Positions 44,435-53,537 of a stretch of 64,000 bases of DNA are shown one piece after another (position 1 is the stretch's first letter; every line of letters begins with the position of its first letter). The notes below the pieces were generated by a model, which was not told where the DNA came from, searched no databases, and worked only from the letters and a program-made list of their open reading frames with translations. The position numbers were made by a program, and so were the translations under genes. Source of the DNA: Polyangia bacterium (GTDB lineage Bacteria; Myxococcota_A; Polyangia; Fen-1088); assembly GCA_036268875.1 (NCBI GenBank), contig DATATI010000001.1:124001-188000 (forward strand). The letters run 5' to 3'.

Positions 44435-46512
44435 GATTCGCTCTCCAGCCCGGGCGGGCGTTCGGGTGCCCGCGAGGCGCCGACGTGATCGGCGCGCAAC
44501 CCGCCGCGCCGGTATGGCCAGGGCGGCAGCCCGATGAAGATCTGCAGCGGCTCGGGGAAGATCGCCGCCCAGCGATCAGCGACGTGTGGACCGTCGACGG
44601 CGCCGTCGGCCAGCAGGCGATCCAACCACACCGGATTTTCTTGTCCCGGCGGCACCGGCGTGTCGCGCGGGGTGATCGCCAGGTTGGAGAGACGCACGTC
44701 GGTTCCGTCGCGCCGGCGCAAGGCCAGTCGGTAGGCGTGCTCGGGCTGCGCCGGCAGCCAGAAGTCGCCGATGGGCGGAAGATTGTGCGACAGCACGAAG
44801 GCGTGGCCGGTGGGCCGTTCCTCCAGAACCAGCGTCAGCGCTTGCGGCTCGTCGGTCTCCCAGTAGGTGTAAAGACAGCGCGGTCCCTGCACCATCAACT
44901 GCAACGCCAGCTGTTTCAGGCGCGCCGGCAGCGGGGCGCCGTAGTCGACGAACTGCGCTTGATCGTCCTCGGGCGCGGGCAACCCGCGCAAGCGCGGCGG
45001 CTGCGCCAGCACATCCTTGTAAAGCGCGTCGTACCCGTCGGCGCTGGTGGTCCACGACCAATCCTGGCGCATACCGGTGGCGCGCAGGGCGTCCCAGCGC
45101 CGCCGATCGCCGAACGCCGCCAGCGCGCGCCGGACCGCCCCGATGATGGCGGCCACGCTGGGCTCGTGGAAGCAAAAACCGGTCACGCCGTCGCTGACGG
45201 TGTCGCGCAGCCCGCCAATGGCGTGCACGATCGGCACCGCGCCATAGCGAAGGGCGTAAAGCTGCACCAACCCGCAGGGCTCGGTCCGCGACGGCACCAG
45301 CATCATGTCCACGCCGGCGTAAAGGCGCCGGGCCAACGCCGCGTCGAAGCGCACCACCGCGCGAACACGACCGGGGTGCTGCGCTTCCAGCGCCTGCAGC
45401 GCGCCCGCCAGCCGCCGCTCACCCGAGCCCAGCACGACCAGGTCCACGCCCAGGGCCAGCAGCGCCGGCGCGGCGGCGATCAAAAGATCGGCGCCCTTCG
45501 AATCGACCAGCCGCCCGATGAATCCCAGCAGCGGGCGCGGGCGGCCGGCCACCCCGGAAAAACCCAGCTCTTCGCGCACCGCCGTCTGACAGGCGGCGCG
45601 CCCGGCGGGATGATCGGCATCGAAAGACGCCGCCAACCTGGAATCGGCCGCCGGATCCCAGGCCACGGTGTCGATGCCGTTGACGATGCCGATCAGATCG
45701 GCGGCCCGATCGCGCAGCGGACCGTCAAGGCCGGTGCCGTGCTCGGGCGTGCGGATCTCTTCGGCGTAGGTGCGGCTGACGGTGGTGATTCGATCGGCCG
45801 ACAAGATCGCCGCCTTCACGAAGTTCACCCCACCGAAATGTTCCAGCCACTGCGGGTGCCAAAATTCGCGCGGCAGCGCCAGCTCGTCCATCACCGCGCG
45901 TTCGGTGTGGCCCTGGTACTGCAAGTTGTGGATGGTGAAGATGGTGCGGACGTCGCGCCGCGCGGCCGGCCATTGCCCGGGCATCTTCACCAGCGCCGGC
46001 GTCAGCGCCGCGTGCCAGTCGTGACTATGAATCAGCGCCGGCGCCGGTTCCAGCGTGGCGGCCAGCTGCCGCGCCGCCAGCTGCCAGACGCCGTAGCGAA
46101 ACGGATTGTCCGGATAGGCGTCGCCATCGAAGCCGTAGACGCCGCGCCTTTCGAACAGCGGGCATTCGACCAGATAGGTCGGCACGCCGGCGGGCGGATT
46201 CACTGCCTCGCGGATCGTCGCGCCGACGCGGCGGCGGCCGGCGCCCACCGCCAGATCGACGGTGAGGATGGGCGGCCCGACGGGAAATTTGCGCGCGTCG
46301 GCGTAAAGAGGCAGGCAGAGCCGCACGTCCCAGCCTTTGCTTCGCAGCACCGCGGGCAACGAACCGACCACGTCGCCCAGGCCCCCGGTGTGCGCCCAGG
46401 GCATCGCCTCGGCGGCCAACCACAGAATGATCGGCGCCGGTCCGGGCGCTTTTGCCGCCGGTGGCGTCGGTCCGCGCGTGACGGCGAAGGCGCTCCCGCT
46501 GGCGCCGCTCAC
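44431..46512 (-). CDS. glgA: glycogen synthase with C-terminal DUF4912-like extension
   Basis: GT5 starch/glycogen synthase that elongates alpha-1,4-glucan from ADP-glucose (or UDP-glucose). N-terminal GT5 domain and C-terminal GT-B domain with GFIGRLVDSKGADL, SRTEPCGLVQLYALRYG and HAIGGLRDTV. The N-terminal KTGGL motif, whose Lys contacts the ADP-glucose phosphate in E. coli, reads HTGGL here (His41). After about residue 530 an extra ~160-residue domain with CLYTYWETDEPQAL matches DUF4912. It overlaps both neighbours by GTGA and sits between two GH57 genes. Confidence 0.9.
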   Translation of the reverse strand: MSGASGSAFAVTRGPTPPAAKAPGPAPIILWLAAEAMPWAHTGGLGDVVGSLPAVLRSKGWDVRLCLPLYADARKFPVGPPILTVDLAVGAGRRRVGATIREAVNPPAGVPTYLVECPLFERRGVYGFDGDAYPDNPFRYGVWQLAARQLAATLEPAPALIHSHDWHAALTPALVKMPGQWPAARRDVRTIFTIHNLQYQGHTERAVMDELALPREFWHPQWLEHFGGVNFVKAAILSADRITTVSRTYAEEIRTPEHGTGLDGPLRDRAADLIGIVNGIDTVAWDPAADSRLAASFDADHPAGRAACQTAVREELGFSGVAGRPRPLLGFIGRLVDSKGADLLIAAAPALLALGVDLVVLGSGERRLAGALQALEAQHPGRVRAVVRFDAALARRLYAGVDMMLVPSRTEPCGLVQLYALRYGAVPIVHAIGGLRDTVSDGVTGFCFHEPSVAAIIGAVRRALAAFGDRRRWDALRATGMRQDWSWTTSADGYDALYKDVLAQPPRLRGLPAPEDDQAQFVDYGAPLPARLKQLALQLMVQGPRCLYTYWETDEPQALTLVLEERPTGHAFVLSHNLPPIGDFWLPAQPEHAYRLALRRRDGTDVRLSNLAITPRDTPVPPGQENPVWLDRLLADGAVDGPHVADRWAAIFPEPLQIFIGLPPWPYRRGGLRADHVGASRAPERPPGLESES

Positions 46513-48749
46513 GAAGCGGCGACCTCGGCGTTCGTCTGGTCGATCGAAAATCCCAATCGATGCGCCAACCGCAAGAGGCCGTCACCTTGGCCGCCTTCTT
46601 CGATCCGCTGCGCCACCAGCTCCTCGACGATGCGGCGCTCGGGCGCGTCGGCGGGCAGCGCGGCGGCGTCGTACAGATCGTCGGCCAGGGCCAGCGCCTC
46701 GGTGTCGAGGTTACCGCCCGGTCGCGACAGCAGATCGATCAGCAGGGCGGCGAACAGCCGACGGCGCGGCGGCGCTTGATCGGGTTCGCCGGCGTCCAGC
46801 GTGCGCGCCGCTTCGAAGATCTGGCGCAGGCTGCGCAGATCGCGGCCGCCCTCCAGCAACCACGGCAGCGCGGCGTGAAGCAACCCCTGGCGTTCGTCCG
46901 GTCCCAGATCGGCCAGGGTCAAAACTTGATCGCCGACCCGGCATTCAAAACGGCCGGCCCCGCGCAGGTGAGCGGCGAACGACGCCTCTTCCAGCGCCCC
47001 GGTTCGTTGTGCGATGACCTGCGCCTGCCCGACAAAGGACGGAACGCCCGGGGCGCCAGGCAGTGGCGCCATTCGCCCGGCGGTGATTGCCACGTCGAAC
47101 CCGGCTGATGGCGCCGGCGCGGCCGCTGACAGCCTTTCTTGACCAGCCAACAGTTGTCCCAACGCCGCGGTGGCGATCGCCTGCGCCGGCGTCGCGCGCT
47201 GGCCCAGCACGCGGCGAAACACATCGGCGCCGGTCCCCTCTTCGGGACGGTTGCTCTGGCCTTGCTCCAGGATCGCCAGCACCTCGGCGGTCAGGGTCCG
47301 CGCCGCGGGCGCGCCGCGCACCTGCCCCAGCAGATCGATGGCGTGCGCGCCCAGACGAATGACCAGCGACGATTCCAACCCGGCGATGTCGTCGAAGAAC
47401 CAGGCGCAGCTGGCGTACATCAAGATCGTCGCCCGCTGCAGCTCCAGCAGCAGCCGCGCGCGATCGCGAGCGTCGTCGCGTCCGTTCACCAGCGCCGGCG
47501 TTCCGAACGTCGCCAGCAAGCGATCGCGTTCGGGCCGGGCCGCATCCACCACCTCGCCGTAGGCGTCACGCGCGCCCCACGGATCAATCAGCAACTCGGC
47601 CGCGGCGTCTTCGTACCCGTCCGCCGCGGCTTCGCGGATGCGATCCAGCGCCGTGCGCAGCGGCCCCCGCCAGGCCTGGTTCCAGCCTTGCGCGCCGCTA
47701 CCCATGTTGCAGCCGCAGTCGCGCTGCCAGCGGCCGAGACCATGCTGGCAGCTCCACGCCGTGCCCTCGCCGTCGGGACCTTCGCTGAGCTGCGCCTCCC
47801 AGGTCGGCGGGTGTTTGGCCAGATAAGCAGCGATGTTGGTGAACTCGATCTCCCGTCGCGGGCCTTCCACGAAACCAGCGAAGGCCAGCGCCAGGTCGGC
47901 GAATTTTTTGTGGTGGCCGAACAGCTCACCGTCGGAGGCGCACAGCACCAGCCGCTGGCCGCTGACCTTTGATCGCGCCGCCGAGGTCCGGACTTCGTCC
48001 AGGAACGTCTCGGCTCGACTGAACGCCTCGCCGAAGGCCACCGCGCGCGACAGCGGCCCGTCGAACACCGCCAGATCGATCGAGCGCCCCGAGCCATCCG
48101 GGTGCCGCCAGCGATAGGCGCGCCCCGTGTCCAGGGTCTGGCGATCGACGGCGGTCCATTTCCCGCCGCCGTCGCCCAGCGGCCGCACCGCTGCGATCTG
48201 TTCAGGCGCCAAGATGGTGAAGCGCAGGCCGAGATCGATCAACGTCTCCAGCGTGGCCGGCGAGACCGCCGTCTCGGGCAACCACAACCCCTCCGCCTCG
48301 CGCCCGAAGCGGCGGCGAAAATCCGCCAGGCCCCATAAAAGATGGGTCCGGCGATCGGCGGCGTTCAGCAGCGGAACGATCGGGTGGGCATAGGCCTGGG
48401 CCAGCGCGCCGCCGTGGCCCAGGCGGCGGCGCTGTTCGGCGTCGGCGGCCTGCAGACGGCCGTGCGTGCGCGGATCGATCCGCTCCATCCAGCGCACCAG
48501 CGTCGGGCCAAAGTTGTAAGACAGCCGCTCGTAGTTATTGACGATCGAGCGGATGTGCCCGCTGGCATCGTGGATGCGGGCGAAGGCGTTGGCCCGGTAG
48601 CACTCGGCGTTGATGCGGGAGTTCCAGTCGTGCGCGGGGGCGGCCGACGGTTCGCGCTGCAGGTCGTCCGTCCAGGGATTTTCCCGCGGCGGTTGATAAA
48701 AATGGCCGTGAACGACCAGGGCGATGGAAGAAGGCGCAGGCGACGTCAC
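46509..48749 (-). CDS. GH57-family glycoside hydrolase with DUF3536 region
   Basis: A 746-residue GH57 protein, likely an alpha-glucan-active enzyme (amylase or debranching/transferase type). It has the GH57 opening HGHFYQPPRENPW, the nucleophile region GLWLPETAVS and acid/base region CASDGELFGHHKKF, followed by a long helical DUF3536-like C-terminal part. The GTG at 48749 was chosen because the longer frame would overlap the divergent gene at 48903 and adds a low-complexity Pro/Ser stretch. First gene of the GH57-glgA-branching enzyme operon. Confidence 0.85.
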   Translation of the reverse strand: MTSPAPSSIALVVHGHFYQPPRENPWTDDLQREPSAAPAHDWNSRINAECYRANAFARIHDASGHIRSIVNNYERLSYNFGPTLVRWMERIDPRTHGRLQAADAEQRRRLGHGGALAQAYAHPIVPLLNAADRRTHLLWGLADFRRRFGREAEGLWLPETAVSPATLETLIDLGLRFTILAPEQIAAVRPLGDGGGKWTAVDRQTLDTGRAYRWRHPDGSGRSIDLAVFDGPLSRAVAFGEAFSRAETFLDEVRTSAARSKVSGQRLVLCASDGELFGHHKKFADLALAFAGFVEGPRREIEFTNIAAYLAKHPPTWEAQLSEGPDGEGTAWSCQHGLGRWQRDCGCNMGSGAQGWNQAWRGPLRTALDRIREAAADGYEDAAAELLIDPWGARDAYGEVVDAARPERDRLLATFGTPALVNGRDDARDRARLLLELQRATILMYASCAWFFDDIAGLESSLVIRLGAHAIDLLGQVRGAPAARTLTAEVLAILEQGQSNRPEEGTGADVFRRVLGQRATPAQAIATAALGQLLAGQERLSAAAPAPSAGFDVAITAGRMAPLPGAPGVPSFVGQAQVIAQRTGALEEASFAAHLRGAGRFECRVGDQVLTLADLGPDERQGLLHAALPWLLEGGRDLRSLRQIFEAARTLDAGEPDQAPPRRRLFAALLIDLLSRPGGNLDTEALALADDLYDAAALPADAPERRIVEELVAQRIEEGGQGDGLLRLAHRLGFSIDQTNAEVAAS

Positions 48750-48902
48750 CGTTTTCGTCGAGCACCGTATCAGAAGACCCGCAAGGCCGTCAGCAGGCGG
48801 CGACGACGGAGGGCGAGGATGTGTTACGGTGTTCGCGGGTGGCGAGGACGATGGCGATGGCGCCGGCGTCGATGCTGGCCGCGCGCGGCCGAGGGAGGGG
48901 CG

Positions 48903-49259
48903 ATGATTGGTGAAGAACAAGACGACGAGATGATGTCACCGGCTGCAAAGCGGGTGGGTCCCGAAGACGTTCCGTCCGTCACCTTAGGGCGGACACGCTT
49001 CGAGGTGATCCACTGGGGCCGCGAGCGGGGACTGGGCCAAAGCGGCGGGTACATCGCCGCGTTCGACGCCGCCACCAACAAGGAGCGGTGGACGCTGAAG
49101 GTCTACGACCTCGCCTATGACCCGGACCTGGAAGAAGACGTGCAAGACGTTTTCATCGAAGGGCTGGCCCCGCGCGGCGAAGACAAGCTGGCGGTGCTCG
49201 ACGAGAGGGGCCGGCGTTACATCGTCGACCCACGCCAACGCAGCGTCCGCCCGGAATGA
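48903..49259 (+). CDS. small cytosolic protein, first of a tandem paralogue pair
   Basis: A 118-residue acidic protein. Core: PAAKRVGPEDVPSVTLGRTR, GLGQSGGYIAAFDAATNKERW, KVYDLAYDPDLEEDVQDVFIE. It is about half identical over this stretch with the next gene, which adds a signal peptide. No signal sequence of its own. RBS GAGGGAGGGG before the ATG. It overlaps the next gene (ATGA) and lies in the middle of the glycogen cluster, divergent from the GH57 operon. Function unknown; the conserved Trp/Gly-rich core suggests a compact ligand- or protein-binding domain. Confidence 0.78.
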   Translation: MIGEEQDDEMMSPAAKRVGPEDVPSVTLGRTRFEVIHWGRERGLGQSGGYIAAFDAATNKERWTLKVYDLAYDPDLEEDVQDVFIEGLAPRGEDKLAVLDERGRRYIVDPRQRSVRPE

Positions 49260-49774
49260 ACGCGCGGCGACCGACGATGGCCGTCGCGCTCGCCGTGATG
49301 GCGGCGGTGGCGGCCTGCGCCGCCCGCCCCGAAACACGCGCCCAGCCGAACCCGGCGCCGGCGATGGCGTCGAATCCGGCCGTCGCCGTCGCGGCCGCCA
49401 AGCCACCCGCGCCCGACGACACGGGAATGCCCGCCGCAAAACGGATCGGCCCGCCCGACGTTCCGTCGGTGCGCGTGGGCGAACTGGTCGTCGCGGTCCT
49501 GCCCTGGGGCAAGGCGCGCGGCCTGGGCCAAAACGGCGGCTACCTGACCGCCAGCGACGCCACCACCGGCAAAGAGCAGTGGGTGCAGAAGGTCTACGAG
49601 GTGGCCTACGACCCCAAGATGGAAGAGGACGTGCAGGACGTCTTCATCGAATCACTGATCGCCGGCCCTGCCCCATCAGAGGTCACCGTCAGCGACGAGC
49701 GCGGCGGGATCTATCGCGTCGATCTGACCACGCACCTGGTCCGCACCGTCAAGCCGCGGCCGACCGAACGCTGA
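49256..49774 (+). CDS. exported paralogue of the preceding protein
   Basis: A 172-residue protein with a signal peptide (about residues 1-22, lipobox-like AAC at Cys21) and an Ala/Pro-rich linker, then a core like that of the upstream gene: PAAKRIGPPDVPSV, GLGQNGGYLTASDATTGKEQW, KVYEVAYDPKMEEDVQDVFIE. The coupling (ATGA) and shared core suggest a cytosolic/exported pair with related roles. Convergent with glgC downstream. Confidence 0.78.
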   Translation: MNARRPTMAVALAVMAAVAACAARPETRAQPNPAPAMASNPAVAVAAAKPPAPDDTGMPAAKRIGPPDVPSVRVGELVVAVLPWGKARGLGQNGGYLTASDATTGKEQWVQKVYEVAYDPKMEEDVQDVFIESLIAGPAPSEVTVSDERGGIYRVDLTTHLVRTVKPRPTER

Positions 49775-49783
49775 CGACGCGCC

Positions 49784-51037
49784 TCAGAAGTTCCGCGAGC
49801 GGGTCAAGAGCGTGTCGCGCGCCTTCTGCACCACCGTCACGCCGCCTTCGCTGACGGTGTGGCGAAGGGCATCGCGTGCCAGATCGTGCCCGATGTGATC
49901 GCCTTCGGACACGCGCACGTTCTTGTCGACGATGGCGCGCTGGATGCGGGCGCCGCGCCCGACGTACACGTTGTCGAAGAGGATCGATTCCTTCACCTCG
50001 GCGCCGGCATCGACGAACACATTGCGCCCCAGCACCGAATCCTTGACGAAGCCGCCGGCGATGATGCAGCCGCCCGAGATGATCGACTGCAGGGCGATGC
50101 CGCGCCGGTTCTCGTCGTCGAAGACCAGCTTGGCCGGGGGGTCGGGAAAGTTCGCGGTCTGGATCGGCCAGTCCCAGTTGTACAGGTTCAAGCTGGGCAC
50201 GACGTTCTTCAGATCCATGGTCGCCTCGTAATAGGCGTCGATGGTCCCGACGTCGCGCCAGTAGGCGTTCTCCACCTCGTCGGAGACGCCGCGGATGCGG
50301 TTCAGACCAAAGTTGTAGGCGAAGACGCGCCCGGTGCGGACCATCGTCGGCAGGATGTCGCGCCCGAAATCGTGGTGCGATTCGCGGCTGGCGTCGGCGC
50401 GCAGCTCTTCCACCAACAGCCCGGGCTCGAACACGTAATTGCCCATCGAGGCCAGGCAGTGTTCCGGATCGCCGGGGATGGTGATGGGATCGCGCTCGGG
50501 CTTCTCTTGAAAGCCGATGATGCGGCCTTCGTCGTCGACCTGCACGATGCCGAACTGCGAAGCCTCGTCCTTGGAGACAGGCAAGCAGGCGACGGTGGCG
50601 ACGGCCCGCTTTTGAAAATGAAAGTCCGTCATCTGGCGGACGTTCATCTTGTAGACGTGGTCGGCGCCGAAGACCAGCACCGCGTCGGCCCGGTATTCTT
50701 CGATGAGGTGCACGTTCTGGAACACCGAATCGGCGGTGCCGCGGTACCAGCTTTCGCCCATGCGCATCTGCGCCGGCACCACGGTGACGAATGAATCGAA
50801 GCCGCCGCGGCCCCAGGTCCGCTGCACGTGCTCGGCCAGCGACTGCGATTTGTACTGGGTGAGAACATAGACGGAACGGATGCCCGAATTCGCCATGTTC
50901 GACAGAACGAAGTCGATGATGCGATAGCGGCCCCCGAAGGGCACCGCCGGCTTGGCGCGATCAAGGGTGAGGGGAAAAAGGCGAGAGCCTTTGCCACCCG
51001 CCATGATGAGCACGATGAATCGTTGCTGTCCGTCCAT
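49784..51037 (-). CDS. glgC: glucose-1-phosphate adenylyltransferase (second copy)
   Basis: Second ADP-glucose pyrophosphorylase, 417 residues. MAGGKGSRLFPLTLDRAKPAVPFGG at the N-terminus, VFGADHVYKM active-site region and FQEKPERDP sugar-binding motif. Its pattern is the enterobacterial/actinobacterial type (MANSGIRSVYVLTQYKSQSL), different from the copy at 19208. Divergent from glgP with a 77-bp shared promoter region; a TATACT box lies 12 nt before the ATG. It is the copy placed with the glycogen genes and is probably the main biosynthetic enzyme. Confidence 0.94.
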   Translation of the reverse strand: MDGQQRFIVLIMAGGKGSRLFPLTLDRAKPAVPFGGRYRIIDFVLSNMANSGIRSVYVLTQYKSQSLAEHVQRTWGRGGFDSFVTVVPAQMRMGESWYRGTADSVFQNVHLIEEYRADAVLVFGADHVYKMNVRQMTDFHFQKRAVATVACLPVSKDEASQFGIVQVDDEGRIIGFQEKPERDPITIPGDPEHCLASMGNYVFEPGLLVEELRADASRESHHDFGRDILPTMVRTGRVFAYNFGLNRIRGVSDEVENAYWRDVGTIDAYYEATMDLKNVVPSLNLYNWDWPIQTANFPDPPAKLVFDDENRRGIALQSIISGGCIIAGGFVKDSVLGRNVFVDAGAEVKESILFDNVYVGRGARIQRAIVDKNVRVSEGDHIGHDLARDALRHTVSEGGVTVVQKARDTLLTRSRNF

Positions 51038-51049
51038 TTGCGGCGCCAG

Positions 51050-51055
51050 AGTATA
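51050..51055 (-). promoter_or_regulatory. putative -10 box TATACT of glgC (second copy)
   Basis: TATACT on the minus strand, 12 nt before the ATG at 51037. Spacing allows a very short leader. Confidence 0.5.
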
Positions 51056-51100
51056 CAGATGTTCCTACGTTTTTCCGCTCGGTCGCCGTCGACAAGCAGC

Positions 51101-51106
51101 TATAGT
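51101..51106 (+). promoter_or_regulatory. putative -10 box TATAGT of glgP
   Basis: TATAGT ends 8 nt before the ATG at 51115 with no ribosome-binding site. It faces the glgC box 45 bp away, so a regulator bound between them could control synthesis and breakdown together. Confidence 0.55.
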
Positions 51107-51114
51107 GTCGCGCC

Positions 51115-53259
51115 ATGACCTCCGGGGAGAAGCTGAAGGGTCAGCTAACAGAGCTGTCGCGCAATCTTTGGTGGGCGTGGAATCCACAGATCATCAAGCT
51201 GTTCCGCGATCTGGAACCGGAGGTCTTCCGCACGTCGAATCACAGCCCGATCGCCGTGCTGTCCGGGTTTGCCCCCGAACGATTCGAGACCTTGGCCCGC
51301 GACGCGTCCTTGCGGGCGCGCGTGGACAGCGCCCACCGCGAGCTGCGCGATTACCTGGGCGCCACCCGCACCTGGGCGTCGATGAACGCGGGTCCCTTGC
51401 GCGTGCGGCCGGTGGCTTATCTTTCGGCCGAGTTCGGCATTCACGAATCGCTGCCCATCTACAGCGGCGGCCTGGGCGTGCTGGCCGGCGATCACCTGAA
51501 GAGCGCGTCGGACCTGGGCCTGCCGCTGGTGGCAGTCGGACTTTTTTATCGCGAGTCGTATTTTCGCCAGCGCCTGGATCGTGAGGGCCAGCAGCACGCC
51601 GAGTACATCCGCTCGCCCGCTGAGCTCCTGCCGGCCGTACCGGCGCGCACGCCCGGCGGCGAGCCGATCATCGTCGAGGTCCCGCTGTCGGCACGCGAGA
51701 CGTTGCGGGCGCAGGTGTGGGAAATTCACGTCGGCCGCAACCGCCTGCTGCTGCTGGACACCGACATGGACGGCAACACCGACGAGAACCGCCAGCTGGC
51801 GGCGCGGCTTTACTTCGGCGATCAGCGGGTGCGCATCCGGCAAGAGCTGCTGCTGGGCGTGGGCGGCATCCGCGCCCTGCGCGCCGCCGGCATCCAGTGG
51901 GGCGGCCTGCACTTGAACGAAGGCCACAGCGCCTTCGCCACCCTCGAGTACGCCCGGCTGCGCATGGAAGTGACCGGCGCCGATTTTCGCACCTGCGCCC
52001 AGGACGTTGCCCAGAGCACCGTCTTCACCACGCACACCCCGGTCGACGCCGGTCATGACCGCTTCCCGCCCGAGCTGGTTGACGATCACCTGGAGCCGCT
52101 GCGCCGCTCGCTGGGCCTGTCCCAACAAGAATTCCTGGGCCTTGGCCGCATCCGCCCCGAGGACCACCGCGAGGCGCTGTGCATGACCGTGCTGGCGTTC
52201 AAGATGTCGCGCTATGCGAACGGCGTGTCGGCCCTGCACGGGCGCATCACCCGCAAGTCGTGGCAGGTGCTGTGGCCGCATCGCCGCGAGGACGAAGTTC
52301 CGGTCGGGCACATCACCAACGGCGTTCACGTGCGGACCTGGCTGGCGCCGGCGATGCAAGATCTCTACACGCGCCACATCGGCAACGACTGGCGCAATCA
52401 CCTCAGCGATCCGGCGATGTGGGCGCGCATCGACAGCGTACACGACGCCGAGCTGTGGGAGACCCACCGCGTGCTGAAGGCGGCGCTGGTTCATTTCGTT
52501 CGCCGCAAGGTCACCGAGCAGCGCCAGCGCGCGGGCTTCCCCGCCGACGTGGTGGCCGCCGCCGGCACCGCGCTGGATCCGGAAGCGCTGACCATCGGCT
52601 TCGCCCGCCGGTTCGCCACCTACAAACGCGCGAATCTGATCTTCTCCGACTTCGAACGCATCAAGAAGCTGCTGACCGACAGCAAGCGGCCGGTGCAGCT
52701 GGTCTTCTCGGGCAAGGCGCACCCGGCGGATCGGCCCGGGCAAGATGTGCTGCGCCAGGTGCACGAAGCCACGTTCACGCCGGAGCTGCGTGAGCGGGTG
52801 ATCTTCATCGAAGATTACGACATCAACGTCGGCCGCCACCTGGTTCAAGGCGTTGACGTGTGGCTGAACAACCCGCGCCGCCCGCAAGAGGCCAGCGGCA
52901 CCAGCGGACAGAAGGTGCTGCTGAACGGCGGGTTGAACTTCTCGGTGCTGGATGGCTGGTGGGCCGAGGCCTACGACGGCCTCAACGGCTTCGCCATTGG
53001 CGACGGCATCACCCACGTCTCGGTCGACGAACAAGATCGGCGCGACGCCCAGTCGCTGTACGAGACGCTGGAGAAAGAGGTCATCCCGCTTTACTACGAC
53101 CGCGACGACCAGGGCGTCCCGCGCGGCTGGGTCGAACGGATGAAGCGCACCATCCGTACGCTGGGCTGGCGCTTCAACACCGACCGCATGGTCATCGACT
53201 ACGCCAATCGCTGCTACCTCCCCGCCGCCGGCGCGGAGAGCTGCGCGATGCCCCGCTAG
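51115..53259 (+). CDS. glgP: alpha-glucan (glycogen) phosphorylase, short form
   Basis: PLP-dependent GT35 enzyme releasing glucose-1-phosphate from alpha-glucans. N-terminal DUF3417-like segment (LSRNLWWAWNPQ), then catalytic regions AEFGIHESLPIYSGGLGVLAGDH, FTTHTPVDAGHDRFP and HLNEGHSAF. The PLP lysine is Lys600 in GTSGQK (family form GTSGMK). The 714-residue length fits the short-form phosphorylases of archaea and many bacteria, not E. coli GlgP (815). Divergent from the second glgC. A hairpin repeat follows the stop codon. Confidence 0.93.
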   Translation: MTSGEKLKGQLTELSRNLWWAWNPQIIKLFRDLEPEVFRTSNHSPIAVLSGFAPERFETLARDASLRARVDSAHRELRDYLGATRTWASMNAGPLRVRPVAYLSAEFGIHESLPIYSGGLGVLAGDHLKSASDLGLPLVAVGLFYRESYFRQRLDREGQQHAEYIRSPAELLPAVPARTPGGEPIIVEVPLSARETLRAQVWEIHVGRNRLLLLDTDMDGNTDENRQLAARLYFGDQRVRIRQELLLGVGGIRALRAAGIQWGGLHLNEGHSAFATLEYARLRMEVTGADFRTCAQDVAQSTVFTTHTPVDAGHDRFPPELVDDHLEPLRRSLGLSQQEFLGLGRIRPEDHREALCMTVLAFKMSRYANGVSALHGRITRKSWQVLWPHRREDEVPVGHITNGVHVRTWLAPAMQDLYTRHIGNDWRNHLSDPAMWARIDSVHDAELWETHRVLKAALVHFVRRKVTEQRQRAGFPADVVAAAGTALDPEALTIGFARRFATYKRANLIFSDFERIKKLLTDSKRPVQLVFSGKAHPADRPGQDVLRQVHEATFTPELRERVIFIEDYDINVGRHLVQGVDVWLNNPRRPQEASGTSGQKVLLNGGLNFSVLDGWWAEAYDGLNGFAIGDGITHVSVDEQDRRDAQSLYETLEKEVIPLYYDRDDQGVPRGWVERMKRTIRTLGWRFNTDRMVIDYANRCYLPAAGAESCAMPR

Positions 53260-53277
53260 GCGCTCATCGCTCGCTCC

Positions 53278-53386
53278 GCTCGCTACGTGGGAGGGCTGGG
53301 CCCTCCCGCTCCTCCCACGAGCCCACCCGTGCTCCGCAAGGTGAGCCGGCCGGGCAAAGCCCGGCCTCCTGGCGGAAATAGCGGCG
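53278..53386 (+). repeat. three-hairpin intergenic repeat, copy B (downstream of glgP)
   Basis: Second copy of the element at 8701-8800, in the same orientation after a plus-strand gene. Hairpin 1: 53289-53296 with 53300-53307, loop TGG. Hairpin 2 is weaker (GCCCACC with GGTGAGC, one mismatch). Hairpin 3: GGCCGGGC (53348-53355) with GCCCGGCC (53359-53366), loop AAA. The final stretch TCCTGGC then GAAATAGCGGCG matches copy A almost exactly. Confidence 0.85.
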
Positions 53387-53407
53387 TTTTTCGAAGCAGA
53401 TACGGAC

Positions 53408-53462
53408 GCGCGTCAGATTGGCGGCGCGTCAGTGGCGTTTGGCGCGTCGGGCTTCTGACGCG
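53408..53462. repeat. short GCGCGTC repeats before the small exported protein gene
   Basis: GCGCGTCAG occurs at 53408 and 53424 and a GCGCGTCGG variant at 53442, with an inverted CTGACGCG at 53455-53462. Spacing of 16 and 18 bp. May be an operator for the gene at 53538 or simply low-complexity sequence. Confidence 0.35.
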
Positions 53463-53537
53463 AAAAATTGCGGTTTTTCTCGGTGAAGATGCGCGCATCG
53501 GCTTAAAGCTGCGGGGGCGCGCGCCGATGTCCCGATC

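Noticed and set aside
44485-46779. 764-codon open frame opposite glgA
   Set aside because: Antisense shadow of glgA, rich in Arg, Gln and His, with no domain signs.
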